DNA from: Natronolimnohabitans innermongolicus JCM 12255
GTDB lineage: Archaea > Halobacteriota > Halobacteria > Halobacteriales > Natrialbaceae
DNA length: 64,000 nucleotides
Assembly: GCF_000337215.1 (NCBI RefSeq)
Contig: NZ_AOHZ01000068.1
Coordinates: 1 to 64,000, forward strand
Direction of reading: 5' to 3'
Positions 1 to 8,241 of this stretch are shown piece by piece (the stretch's first letter is position 1; the number at the start of each line of letters is the position of its first letter). Below the pieces are notes generated by a model. It was given only the letters and a program-made list of their open reading frames with translations. It was not told the origin of the DNA and did not search any database. The translations under genes were made by a program, and so were the position numbers.

Positions 1-119
1 AGACACGCCCGAACGCTACGCGTCCTCGCCGGCGTCTGTGGGAGACACGCCCGAACTCTACGCGTCCTCGCCGGCGTCTGTGGGAGACACGCCCGAACTC
101 TACGCGTCTTCGCCGGCGT
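1..119. repeat. 42-bp tandem repeat, about 2.8 copies
   Basis: Copies begin at 1, 43 and 85. The first two differ at one base (gctacg versus tctacg) and the third diverges after about 35 bases. The third copy contains the last codons and TAG stop (100-102, minus strand) of the neighbouring membrane protein gene, and every copy carries the same in-frame stop. The array is therefore a duplication of the gene's 3' end lying just downstream of it. The left end may continue outside the window. Confidence 0.9.
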
Positions 120-687
120 TCGAGGCGTCCGGCGTCGACGGCTCGCGGAAGCGCGACCGCGGCAGCGCCAGTCGCTGGGACCGCGTTTCTCGAGCCAGAA
201 TTGCCAGCAACGCGGCGGCAACCCCACTCGAGAGGGCGCTCAGTCCGGCCAGCGACAGGAGATCCATCGGGCCGGGCCCGGCGCTGTCTCCGCCGCCGGT
301 CGCGCCGATGAACACGCCGGCGGCGAAAAGCAGCGCGATCGCGCCGATCAAACACCCGACGCCGACGACGAGTGCGTCGCCGCGGGTCGCGACCCGCCGA
401 CCCTCGACGAATCCGAGGATGCTCCCGACCACCGGGGCGGCGACGGCAGCACCCAGGAGGTACACCAGCGGCGTGTACCCCTCGACGATGAGCGCTTCCG
501 TCCCCTCCTGTTCCGGGAGGATCGACGCTTCGATCCAGATCCAGCTCAGGTAGCTGGTCAGACCGAGGACGAGGCCGACGACCAGCATCGAGGTCGCGAC
601 TCGGCCGAGAACGCGAAGCGAGTGCGGCGACAGCGATCGCGATAGCGCGGGCTCGAGTTGAGCTCGCTGTGAGTCACTCTCAGACAT
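100..687 (-). CDS. four-helix membrane protein, unknown function
   Basis: The protein has 195 residues, with hydrophobic segments near residues 30-50, 75-95, 108-128 and 145-165 and hydrophilic ends, so it is an integral membrane protein. I recognise no catalytic motif. The ATG at 687 follows an AT-rich stretch (about 700-722, gcattattaatg) that can serve as a TATA-type promoter on the minus strand. Its 3' end is tandemly duplicated as a 42-bp repeat. It stands alone, separated by about 290 bases without other recognisable content from the PHP gene. The function is unknown; only the membrane topology is supported. Confidence 0.7.
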   Translation of the reverse strand: MSESDSQRAQLEPALSRSLSPHSLRVLGRVATSMLVVGLVLGLTSYLSWIWIEASILPEQEGTEALIVEGYTPLVYLLGAAVAAPVVGSILGFVEGRRVATRGDALVVGVGCLIGAIALLFAAGVFIGATGGGDSAGPGPMDLLSLAGLSALSSGVAAALLAILARETRSQRLALPRSRFREPSTPDASNAGEDA

Positions 688-980
688 ACACCGCTATTTT
701 CATGAATAGCATTATTAATGTATCGGAAATTGGCCAGTTCAATCGCGGGAGACGGCCGACACAGTCCGCGTCGTCGACGAATCCGCCAAAATCGAAAACC
801 GGCTGCCGGCGTCGGGATTCGCGTCGCTGATTGTACGATTACTGGACCACTCGGTCGCGTCGTTTCCGGTTCGCCGCGTGCTCGCTTCGAACCGCGCCGT
901 CCGGGACGGGGGAGGGGGAGGCCACTCGCCACTCCGCGGCGTCGTTCGCACCAGCCACTCCACTCACGCCAGCCGACGCG

Positions 981-1763
981 TCAGGTCAGCCCGGGCGGCC
1001 GCACCGTCTCGAGGCCGCGCTCGTCGAGGTAGTCCGCGAGAAAGTCGGCTCGCTCGCCGATCTCTCCGGGGCGATGCGAGTCGCTGCCGACGGTGACGGA
1101 GACGTCGTACTCACGGAGCACCTCGAGGAACGTTTCGGAGGGGTGGACGATCGCCATATCGACGGTTGCACGGCCCGCGTTGACCTCCGGAACCGTTCGC
1201 GAGTCCGCGAGCGCCCGCGCGACGCGCTCGTACTGATCGGTTGTCGCCCGGCCGCGAAGCTGTGGCGTTCGCTCGATCAGATCGAGGTGGGCCGCCACGT
1301 CGAACAACTCCGAACCGACAAGCGAGACGAGGTTCTCGAAATAGCCGTCGACGACGGCCTCGAGTTCGGCGTCCGACAGGCCCGTGAAGTTGCTCCGCGC
1401 CTGCACGTTCAGCCCGTCGACGGCGTGGACGCTCCCGATCGAGTAGTCGAAGTCGGCCGTCTCGAGGAAGTCTTCGATCTCGCGCTCGTCGCGGGGGTCG
1501 TAGTCCATCTCGACGCCGTCGTAGATACTGAGCGAAACGTCTTCGCGCTCGCGCTGGGCTTCGATCGCCCGGCGGCGGCGCTCGTAGGTCAGATCCAGAT
1601 TGAAGCCGTAGACCGACCGCATCGTCGTCGGCCGCTCGCGGGACGACACCGCACAGTGGTCGGTGAGCCCGATTCCCTCGAGGCCGGCCGCGTCGGCGGC
1701 GTCGACCATCCCTTTGAGAAAGCCCCCGTCGGAGTAGTTGGTGTGGGCGTGGAAATCCTCCAT
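981..1763 (-). CDS. PHP-domain metal-dependent phosphoesterase
   Basis: This 260-residue PHP (polymerase and histidinol phosphatase) protein starts with the diagnostic HxH motif (FHAHTNYSDG, residues 4-13). Further metal-ligand motifs follow: LTDH near 34, an acidic GVEMDYD, GSVHA, AAHLDL and the terminal GSDSHRP. These clusters build the tri-metal site of PHP hydrolases such as HisK-type histidinol-phosphatase, and the whole domain is present without fusion partners. The substrate cannot be read; histidinol phosphate or another small phosphate ester is possible, and no his gene lies nearby. The start is the ATG immediately before the HxH strand, as is usual for this family. Confidence 0.88.
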   Translation of the reverse strand: MEDFHAHTNYSDGGFLKGMVDAADAAGLEGIGLTDHCAVSSRERPTTMRSVYGFNLDLTYERRRRAIEAQREREDVSLSIYDGVEMDYDPRDEREIEDFLETADFDYSIGSVHAVDGLNVQARSNFTGLSDAELEAVVDGYFENLVSLVGSELFDVAAHLDLIERTPQLRGRATTDQYERVARALADSRTVPEVNAGRATVDMAIVHPSETFLEVLREYDVSVTVGSDSHRPGEIGERADFLADYLDERGLETVRPPGLT

Positions 1764-1847
1764 TGCTATCTATCGACGACGCCGAACGGATAGTTGGGTG
1801 TTTCGCTCGTTTTCGCTCGCTTCTGGCGGACGCGCCGGCGAGTCGCG

Positions 1848-2273
1848 TCAGTGACGACGGCGTCGCGTCGGCAACTGTGCCTGCTCGAGCCAGAACGCCT
1901 GGATCGTCTCGACGACCGCGACGAACTCCTCGTCTGTCTCCGGTTTCGGCAGGTACGCGTTGGCGGTGGCCTGATAGAGCCGTGCGACGTCCTCGTCGGT
2001 CGAGGTGTTCGCGAGGACGATCACGGGAAGGTGGCCGAACACCGGTTCCGAGCGGATCGCCTCGAGTAAGTCGTCGCCATCGTCGGGGTCGTCGAGGTCG
2101 AGGAGGACGAGATCCGGCCCCGACTGGGGCTCGTCGGTCGCGTGTTCGCGCAGATAGTCCAGTCCGTCGTCGCTTCCGATAACCGCCCGACAGGTGATCT
2201 CGACATCGGCCGCGTCGAACGCAGTCTTCGTTCGGCGAACCTCGTCTTCAGTATCGGCGATCAACAGGACCAT
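1848..2273 (-). CDS. stand-alone response-regulator receiver protein
   Basis: The product is 141 residues. The internal ATG at 2273 is preferred over the longer frame because the receiver fold begins immediately (MVLLIADTEDE), and the upstream extension is Arg-rich and atypical. Receiver hallmarks are the acidic pocket in IADTEDE, a phospho-acceptor Asp in LVLLDLDDPDD, the Ser/Thr position in LANTST, and the conserved Lys in YLPKPET. There is no output domain, so it is a CheY/Rcp-like single-domain regulator. No histidine kinase lies beside it; the nearest signalling gene is the divergent PAS-GAF-HTH protein at 2638. Partner and role are unknown. Confidence 0.88.
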   Translation of the reverse strand: MVLLIADTEDEVRRTKTAFDAADVEITCRAVIGSDDGLDYLREHATDEPQSGPDLVLLDLDDPDDGDDLLEAIRSEPVFGHLPVIVLANTSTDEDVARLYQATANAYLPKPETDEEFVAVVETIQAFWLEQAQLPTRRRRH

Positions 2274-2637
2274 GCCGGAGTCCGACGAGCGCCGGTTCGG
2301 CGACGGAACTGTCACGGCGACACCCCGCCGGTTCGGCGTCGGTTCGCGTCGCGATCGGCACGTGGTCGAACGTGGCCGACGCCGATCCCATCGGGGCAAG
2401 CGGTACCGCATCCAGTCGGTCGCTGCGGGGAAGCTGTCATTGTAGTACGTGTGGTCGAACGATAGTATACAGAGCGATGCCGTGCTCTCTTACCTTCGTC
2501 GAGGGAATTGACGGCATAAAGTAGCATACCTAATGACTATGTACTGATCTGGTGTGCAGTGACGTTCAGTGGCTACTACAGCCGCTCGTGCGACAGGCTT
2601 ACTGAACCGGACGCGATAGGAATAGTGTTACCCGCGC
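2274..2637. other. divergent intergenic region, no gene seen
   Basis: This 364-base stretch separates the minus-strand receiver gene from the plus-strand Bat-type regulator. Its right half (about 2455-2545) is AT-richer, with gatagtatac and ataaagtagc elements that could hold promoters. I found no credible open frame or strong inverted repeat. Confidence 0.4.
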
Positions 2638-4329
2638 ATGACCTCGCCAGTTCCCTCGGACTCGAACGATGATTCGTCCCCGCCCCCCACGCAGTCGGGT
2701 ACGGGTACCGACTCGGGGTTCATCGCGGCGGCGTTCGATGCGCTACCAACCCAGATCGCAATTCTCGAGCCGAGCGGCGAGATCGTCTACACCAACGAGG
2801 CCTGGCGACGCTTCGGCGAGGAAAACGACATCACCGAACCGGCCGATACGGTCGGCGTCAACTATCTCGCCGTCTGCGAGGGGAGCGACGGCGAAAACGC
2901 CGCCAACGCCGCAGCGGGAATCAACGCGGTTATCGACGGACGACAGGAGCAATTCAGCTTCGAGTATCCGTGTCATGGTCCCGACGCGGAGCGATGGTTT
3001 ACGATGCGGGCGATTCCATTCGCGTACGACGGGACGTCCTACGTCCTCGTCTTGCACCTGAACATCACCGACCGACGGCGCTCCGAGCGCCGCGTCGCCG
3101 AGCAGAACGCTCAACTCGAGACCTACAACCGGGTCAACACGAGCGTTCGCGACGTGATCGACGCGCTGCTGGCCGGTGAGACCCGCGAGGAGATTACGGC
3201 GGCGGCCTGTGCCGAACTCGCCGACTCGGCACTGTTCGACGCCGCGTACGTCCTCGAGCGCGTCCCCGACGAGCGCGGGATCACGGTGGAGACGGCAGCC
3301 GGCCTCTCTGACGGGTCGGCCGAACGGGTCGCGTCGTTGACGGCGGCGGCGCTACTCGAAAGCGAACTCGAGACCGTCCTCGACGGCGGCGAGTGGTACG
3401 TCGCCGACGAGCCCCAGACGACCGATTCGCTTCCGGAATCGATCGTGAGCGTCGCCGAGCGAGAGGGGTACGAGTCGCTGCTCGTCGTTCCGATCCGCCA
3501 CCGACGAACCGTCTACGGGGCACTCGTGGTGAACGCGACGGAGCCGAACGCGTTTGCCGACCGCGAACCGGCGGCGTTCGACGTTCTCGGTGACGCGATC
3601 GGCTACGCGTTCAACGCCATCGAGAACCGACTGATCCTCCACGCTGACGCGGTAACCGAGCTGACGTTCGAGGCGCCGGCCGCGGCGTCGCTGTTTGCGG
3701 AGCTGTCTGCAACGCTTTCGTGTGCGATCGCACTCGAAGGCGTCGTTCCGGCCGAAAACGGCGCGCTTCGGTGTTACGTAACCGTCAGCGGAACGAGCGC
3801 CGGAACGGTCGTCGACGCACTCGCCGGCGCCGACGACGTCGACGCCGTCCGCGTCGTCAGTGACCGCACGGACGATTTTCTGCTCGAGTGTACGCTTCGC
3901 GGGGGGTCCCCACTCCGTCCGATCGTCGAGTACGGCGCAAGCGTCGAGCGAGCGCACGCCGAGGCGGGAACGCTCCGGCTGACGGCGGTCGTCGCCGCGG
4001 GGACGTCGGTCCGGGACGTCGTCGAAACGGTCCGCGGGACCCATCCGGACGTGCGCCTCGTCTCGAAACGCCGGGCCGAACGGCCGCTTCGCTCGGTTCG
4101 CGGCTTCCGCGGCGAACTCGACGAACGGCTCACCGACCGACAGCGCGACGTTCTCGAGAGCGCCTACTACGCCGGCTACTTCACCCAGCCCAGGGAGAGT
4201 TCCGGCACCGAGATCGCGCCCGGACTCGACATTTCCGGGCCGACGTTCCACCAGCACCTGCAGGCGGGCCTCGAGAAGTTGACACGGCTGGCGATCGATT
4301 CGGACGACCGCCGGGAACCGGAGCGATAG
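2638..4329 (+). CDS. PAS-GAF bacterio-opsin-activator-type (Bat) transcription regulator
   Basis: The 563-residue protein has a PAS domain at about 25-145 (AILEPSGEIVYTNEAWRRFG, ending in LNITDRRRSERR). A short coiled linker and a GAF domain follow at about 165-320 (ESLLVVPIRHRRTVYGALVV). A Bat-specific mixed alpha/beta region spans about 335-480. The C-terminal HTH_10 begins near LTDRQRDVLESAYYAGYF and ends with FHQHLQAGLEKL. This is the standard layout of haloarchaeal Bat-family regulators, in which PAS/GAF sense redox, light or small ligands and the HTH binds DNA. No bacteriorhodopsin gene is present, so the target is unknown. The start ATG follows gttacccgcgc with no clear Shine-Dalgarno, suggesting a leaderless mRNA. 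Confidence 0.9.
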   Translation: MTSPVPSDSNDDSSPPPTQSGTGTDSGFIAAAFDALPTQIAILEPSGEIVYTNEAWRRFGEENDITEPADTVGVNYLAVCEGSDGENAANAAAGINAVIDGRQEQFSFEYPCHGPDAERWFTMRAIPFAYDGTSYVLVLHLNITDRRRSERRVAEQNAQLETYNRVNTSVRDVIDALLAGETREEITAAACAELADSALFDAAYVLERVPDERGITVETAAGLSDGSAERVASLTAAALLESELETVLDGGEWYVADEPQTTDSLPESIVSVAEREGYESLLVVPIRHRRTVYGALVVNATEPNAFADREPAAFDVLGDAIGYAFNAIENRLILHADAVTELTFEAPAAASLFAELSATLSCAIALEGVVPAENGALRCYVTVSGTSAGTVVDALAGADDVDAVRVVSDRTDDFLLECTLRGGSPLRPIVEYGASVERAHAEAGTLRLTAVVAAGTSVRDVVETVRGTHPDVRLVSKRRAERPLRSVRGFRGELDERLTDRQRDVLESAYYAGYFTQPRESSGTEIAPGLDISGPTFHQHLQAGLEKLTRLAIDSDDRREPER

Positions 4330-4382
4330 GACGAGTCGACGCTCGAGTTCGGCAGCAAACGTTTCGCTGTCGCGGCTGGCGA

Positions 4383-5840
4383 TCAGTGATCGTGATCGTG
4401 GTCGTGGTCGTGATCGTGGTCGTGGTCGTGATCGTGATCGTGATCGTGGTCGTGCGAATGCCCACCGTCGCTCGCCTTTCCGAGATCCCCGCCGGCGACG
4501 AGGGCGTCGTGGTCGCCGCCCATCATGTCCATGTTTTTGAGGGTGTCGCGCTCTTCGAACTCTTCGACGGCGTTTAAGAGGTCGTTCTGGGTCAGCGTCG
4601 TTCGGTCCTCGGTTAGCGCCTCGAGGACGGCTTCCCGGAGCACCATCCGAAGGTCGCTGCCGGTCAGCCCTTCGGTGGCCTCGGCGATGAGTTGCGGATC
4701 GAACTCGTCGATGTCCATCTGGCGGGTGATCACCCGGAGGATATCCGCCCGCATGTCGTAGTCGGGCTTGGGGAAGTTGATGATCTCGTCGAACCGCCGC
4801 CAGGCGGCGTCGTCTAACTGATCGGGGTGGTTGGTCGCGCCGATCAGGAGCACGTCGTCTTCGATCAGCGAGATGTTGTCGATGCTCTTGAGCAGGGTGT
4901 TGACCGCGCGCTTGAGCGCGGCGTGTTCGTCGCTGCTGCGCGTTTTGGCGACGAAGTCGAACTCGTCGATAAAGAGGATACACGGCGAGAGCCGCTTTGC
5001 GACCTCGAAGGTTTTGTCGACGTTTTTCGCCGTCTCGCCCAGGTACTGGCTCGTGATCATCGAGAGTTTGACCTCGACGAACGGGAGGTCCATATCCTGA
5101 GCCAGCGCCTGTGCCGTCGACGTCTTCCCGGTGCCCGGCGGGCCGACGAACAGCAACTTACCGATCTCGCGCAGGCCGATGTTCGAGAGGTAATCGCGGT
5201 GTTCGATCGCCTTCGCGATCTTGTCGAGTTCGTTCTCCTGGTCCTGCGTGAGAACGAGTTCGTCGAGCGAGGTTTCGACCTCCTCGGGCGCGCGGACCTC
5301 GACGAGATCGAGCATCTCCTCGTCTTCCTCCTCGTCGAAGTACTGATCGAGCAGTCCGTCGATCCAGACGCGGTCGGCCTGAATCGGTCGGTTCTGCTCG
5401 CGAGCCTCCTCGTGGGTGACGTCGAAGCGGTCGCCGAACTCCTCGTGGCGCGTGAAGTGTTTCGCCAGCGTGGGGTTCTCGCGCAGTCGATCGTCGTCGA
5501 CGCGCTCGGCGTACCACTTCTCGGCCATCTCCTCCTGTGCGAGGGTGATCGTGCCCGAGAACTCGTCTCGCTCGGTGAACATCAGCTCCGAGATAGCGTC
5601 CCAGGGCTGGGCGACCTCCGTCGCCTCGCGGGCCGTCGAGGTCGTTACCGAGAGCGGCCGACTGATTCCGGCGGGTTTTCGCCCGCTCGCGCCGTCCTCG
5701 TCGTCCCCGTCGTCGACGCCGCCGGTCCAGTAGACTCGGCGGAACGACGGCGGAAGGTCGTTCTCGTCCAGCGATCGATCGTCCGAATACACGCTCGCCG
5801 TGAGCAGGAACTCCACGACATCGAGCGCCGCATCACTCAT
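4383..5840 (-). CDS. AAA ATPase with C-terminal His-Asp repeat tail
   Basis: This 485-residue AAA-family ATPase has an unassigned acidic N-terminal part (1-200). The AAA module spans about 205-420, with Walker A GPPGTGKT near 234, Walker B CILFIDEFDF near 288, sensor-1 LLIGATNHPD, and an arginine-rich AAWRRFDEI. A small lid domain with TGSDLRMVLREA follows. The protein ends in a strict HD repeat (about 12 His alternating with Asp), a likely divalent-metal-binding tail that is unusual for this family. The start ATG at 5840 (MSDAALDVVEF) was chosen because the upstream extension is not conserved-looking. It is similar to haloarchaeal CDC48-like single-AAA proteins; the substrate is unknown. The gene is monocistronic. 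Confidence 0.88.
   Translation of the reverse strand: MSDAALDVVEFLLTASVYSDDRSLDENDLPPSFRRVYWTGGVDDGDDEDGASGRKPAGISRPLSVTTSTAREATEVAQPWDAISELMFTERDEFSGTITLAQEEMAEKWYAERVDDDRLRENPTLAKHFTRHEEFGDRFDVTHEEAREQNRPIQADRVWIDGLLDQYFDEEEDEEMLDLVEVRAPEEVETSLDELVLTQDQENELDKIAKAIEHRDYLSNIGLREIGKLLFVGPPGTGKTSTAQALAQDMDLPFVEVKLSMITSQYLGETAKNVDKTFEVAKRLSPCILFIDEFDFVAKTRSSDEHAALKRAVNTLLKSIDNISLIEDDVLLIGATNHPDQLDDAAWRRFDEIINFPKPDYDMRADILRVITRQMDIDEFDPQLIAEATEGLTGSDLRMVLREAVLEALTEDRTTLTQNDLLNAVEEFEERDTLKNMDMMGGDHDALVAGGDLGKASDGGHSHDHDHDHDHDHDHDHDHDHDHDH
4386..4463 (-). repeat. in-frame hexanucleotide repeat encoding (His-Asp)n
   Basis: Eleven His-Asp dipeptide units, with one flanking HSH, are written as alternating CAC and GAT/GAC codons directly before the stop of the AAA ATPase gene. 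His always uses CAC within the run, while Asp alternates GAT and GAC. The tract is a low-complexity repeat that could change length by slippage in 6-base steps without breaking the frame. Confidence 0.92.
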
Positions 5841-6010
5841 TCGGTCAACGTATTCGCCACACGCTCTTAACCCCGTCGTCATCCGCAAGGTCTGCGACAA
5901 TCAATCATGACAGATAGCCACATACGTCGAGCCGGAAAACGGCTCTCGAGACGGAATCGTATCTCAAATGTGGCACAATCGTTTTCGTGCATCGGTACAC
6001 ATGCATGCAT

Positions 6011-6379
6011 ATGAACGTCTTAGTGGGTCTCGTCGGAAGCGACGAATCGATCAAAACGCTCCGACAGACGGTCGACCGAACGAACGAGGTCGGTGACGAC
6101 CTCACCGTCGCCGTCGTCGAAAAGCCCGAGTCGAAGCGCTCGCAAGCCGAAATGGTCGACGAAGCCGAAGCGTTGCTCTCGGAGGCCGAACTCGAGGCCG
6201 AAATCGTCCGGCTCGAGGGCGATCCCGGCAGCGCGCTGGTCGACTACACCGAACAGGGCGAGTTCGATCAGCTGGTAATCGGCGGCGGCACCCTCTCACC
6301 GATGGGGAAAATCCAGCTCGGCCCGATCACCGAGTTCGTCCTCTTGAACGCCCCGACGACCGTCAAACTGGTGCGATAA
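6011..6379 (+). CDS. UspA-like universal stress protein (short form)
   Basis: The 122-residue protein begins MNVLVGLVGSDES, the first strand and nucleotide-loop region of the Usp fold. It ends with the family's glycine loop and last strand (LVIGGGTLSPMGKIQLGP ... APTTVKLVR). The classic G-x2-G-x9-G(S/T) ATP loop is altered (GGGTLSPMGKIQLGPITE), so ATP binding is uncertain. The ATG at 6011 gives the normal Usp N-terminus; the longer frame adds eight odd residues. A perfect palindrome ATGCATGCAT (6001-6010) lies right before it. The downstream acetyltransferase starts 2 bases after its stop, so the two are probably co-transcribed. Confidence 0.85.
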   Translation: MNVLVGLVGSDESIKTLRQTVDRTNEVGDDLTVAVVEKPESKRSQAEMVDEAEALLSEAELEAEIVRLEGDPGSALVDYTEQGEFDQLVIGGGTLSPMGKIQLGPITEFVLLNAPTTVKLVR

Positions 6380-6381
6380 CG

Positions 6382-6945
6382 ATGGCTGGAACGCGACCGT
6401 ACCCGGACGATCCGGCCGGCCCGTTTCCCGCCCCGCCGACGAGCTTCGAGGATCGAGACGGCCGCACGATCGAGATTCAGGCGTCCGACGACTTCGAGAC
6501 GACCCTCGAAGACGTCGTCGAGATGTACGTCGAGTTCGATCCGACCGACCGGGCTCAGGGGATCCCGCCGACCGGCGAGCAGCGCATCCGCAACTGGCTC
6601 GAGACGATCGCAACCCACAGCATCAACGTCGTCGCCTCCCACGACGGAGCCGTCATCGGACACGCGATGCTCGTCCCCGACACGAGCGATCCCGACGCGA
6701 TCGACGACCGCGCCGACGTCGAGTGGGAGCTGGCGATCTTCGTCCTCCAGGAGTACCAGCGCGCCGGCATCGGCACGCAACTGCTCGAGCACCTGCTGGG
6801 CCACGCGAGCGAGATCGGCATCGAGCGAGTGTGGCTCACCGTCGAGCGCTGGAACAATCCGGCGATTGCCCTCTACGAGCGCGTCGGCTTCGAAGCCACC
6901 GGTACCGAGAGCTTCGAACAGGAGATGGCAATACGGCTCGGCTGA
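6382..6945 (+). CDS. GNAT-family N-acetyltransferase
   Basis: The protein has 187 residues. The GNAT fold is visible from about residue 30, with the acetyl-CoA pyrophosphate loop in motif A as VLQEYQRAGIGTQLLEHLL (Q/R-x-x-G-x-G/A). Motif B follows as WLTVERWNNPAIALYERVGF, typical of RimI-like acetyltransferases. The N-terminal 30 residues are Pro-rich. The acceptor substrate cannot be predicted. The gene follows the Usp gene by 2 bases, which suggests translational coupling and a shared stress or post-translational modification role. GNAT-Usp fusions and neighbours are known in other prokaryotes (established), but the link here is inference. Confidence 0.9.
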   Translation: MAGTRPYPDDPAGPFPAPPTSFEDRDGRTIEIQASDDFETTLEDVVEMYVEFDPTDRAQGIPPTGEQRIRNWLETIATHSINVVASHDGAVIGHAMLVPDTSDPDAIDDRADVEWELAIFVLQEYQRAGIGTQLLEHLLGHASEIGIERVWLTVERWNNPAIALYERVGFEATGTESFEQEMAIRLG

Positions 6946-7024
6946 TCGACGGGGCCGCTGTTCTCACTCGAGTACGCGTCTCCGTGTTCGTCCTCGCGCT
7001 CCGAGGGGAGGGAACCGCTTTCAC

Positions 7025-7492
7025 CTACACCGAGAGGACGGGCTGGCTCGCGTAGGAGAGGACGTACTCGGCGGCCTGCTCTAAGACTTCGGGCGCGGGC
7101 GTATCGGTCCCCGGACCGGGCTCTCTGGGTAACACGATGTAGTCGGCGTCGATGGCGTCGGCGGTATCGAGCACGACGTTGCCCGGATGACGGGTCTTTC
7201 GCGTCGGCGAGAAGCCGTCGTCGACGGACGTGACGAGGGGGACCTCGGCGTCGTCTGCGATCAGCTGGATGTCGTCGAAAAAGCCTTGGGTGTCCGCGGC
7301 GACGGCGTCCTCGTCGACGGTCCCGGCGTTCATTTCCTGTACGACGCCCCGTCCGAGCACGAACAGGGCGTGGACTTCGGCGTCGTAGCGATCGGCGACC
7401 GCGACGGCGTACTCGACGGCGGTGGCGGACTCCTCGCTTCCGTCGACCGGAGCGAGCACCGTCTCGACGGTAACCGGCTCACTGGCGTCCAT
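7025..7492 (-). CDS. UspA-family universal stress protein
   Basis: The 155-residue single Usp domain has an N-terminal TVLAPVDGSEESATAVEYAV strand-loop-helix (residues 9-28) and the common DAIDADYIVLPRE segment before the last strand. The usual C-terminal GSV(A/S) ATP loop is replaced by an acidic, Pro-rich PGPGTDTPAPEVLEQAAEYV, so it belongs to the non-canonical haloarchaeal Usp group that may not bind ATP. The final SQPVLSV is the family's last strand. It lies convergent with the GNAT gene and divergent from the next Usp gene. Confidence 0.86.
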   Translation of the reverse strand: MDASEPVTVETVLAPVDGSEESATAVEYAVAVADRYDAEVHALFVLGRGVVQEMNAGTVDEDAVAADTQGFFDDIQLIADDAEVPLVTSVDDGFSPTRKTRHPGNVVLDTADAIDADYIVLPREPGPGTDTPAPEVLEQAAEYVLSYASQPVLSV

Positions 7493-7661
7493 ACCCCGTG
7501 GTGTGTGCCGCGTCGCAAAAAAGCCACCCCCACGGCCTGCAGCGGCCGGGTGAGATCACCACGGTGCCGTCAACTCGTTGTCACGGCCGTCTCCGCGACG
7601 AGACGAGACGAGCCGTCGACCGTCGCCGGTATTTATGACGGCTCGGTCGAAAGTACAGCGC

Positions 7662-8135
7662 ATGTTCGATACGGTCGTAGTCGCCACCGACGGCTCCGAG
7701 AGCGTCAAACGGGCCGTCGACGTCGCGCTCGATCTCGCCGACCGCTTCGACGCCGAGGTCCACGCCCTCTCGGTCGTCGACGCCAGCGAGGTCGACGCCT
7801 CACCCCAGCAACTCCGAGACGAACTGCGGACCGCCCTCGAGACGACCGCCGACGCCGCGCTCGCCACCGTCGAGGAACGCGCGGACGGCGCCGACGTTAT
7901 CACCGCCGTCCGCGAGGGTCGACCGGCCGTCGAACTCTGCGAGTACGCTCGCGAGGTCGACGCCGATCTGATCGCGACCGGAACGCGAGGACGCCACGGC
8001 GAGAATCGGCTCCTGCTCGGCAGCGTCGCCGAGCGCGTCGTCCGCACGTCGCCGGTGCCGGTGTTGACGGTCAGACAACTCGAACCGGCGGCCGCTACCG
8101 ACGACGACGGAGCGCCGGCGAACGCCGGGAACTGA
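7662..8135 (+). CDS. UspA-family universal stress protein (canonical ATP-loop type)
   Basis: The protein has 157 residues and starts at the ATG at 7662 (MFDTVVVATDGSES), which fits the Usp N-terminus; an upstream in-frame extension is discounted. The C-terminal nucleotide loop is intact: GTRGRHGENRLLLGSVAERV matches G-x2-G-x9-G-S, followed by RTSPVPVLTV. It should therefore be the ATP-binding form. The acidic tail (residues 146-157) is typically haloarchaeal. A TATA-like atttatga (about 7631) lies about 30 nt upstream of the ATG, compatible with a leaderless transcript. Confidence 0.9.
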   Translation: MFDTVVVATDGSESVKRAVDVALDLADRFDAEVHALSVVDASEVDASPQQLRDELRTALETTADAALATVEERADGADVITAVREGRPAVELCEYAREVDADLIATGTRGRHGENRLLLGSVAERVVRTSPVPVLTVRQLEPAAATDDDGAPANAGN

Positions 8136-8241
8136 GACGGAGCGTCGTTCGCCCGAACCGAAGATCGACCGCTCGAGAGGGGGCGAAGACCGAACACCGA
8201 AGACCGGCGGTTACTTCCGCCGGCGTGCCGGAGTGGCGTAC

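Noticed and set aside
1-119. Tandem 42-bp units as a CRISPR array
   Set aside because: The units are contiguous, with no unique spacers between them, and they overlap the end of a gene.
4386-4463. His-Asp codon repeat as a non-coding microsatellite
   Set aside because: It is in frame with, and ends exactly at the stop of, a clear AAA ATPase gene, so it is coding.
3352-4983. 543-residue minus-strand open frame
   Set aside because: It spans the 3' half of the PAS-GAF gene and part of the AAA gene, is Arg-rich and low-complexity, and lies antisense to clear domain-bearing frames. It is a high-GC shadow.
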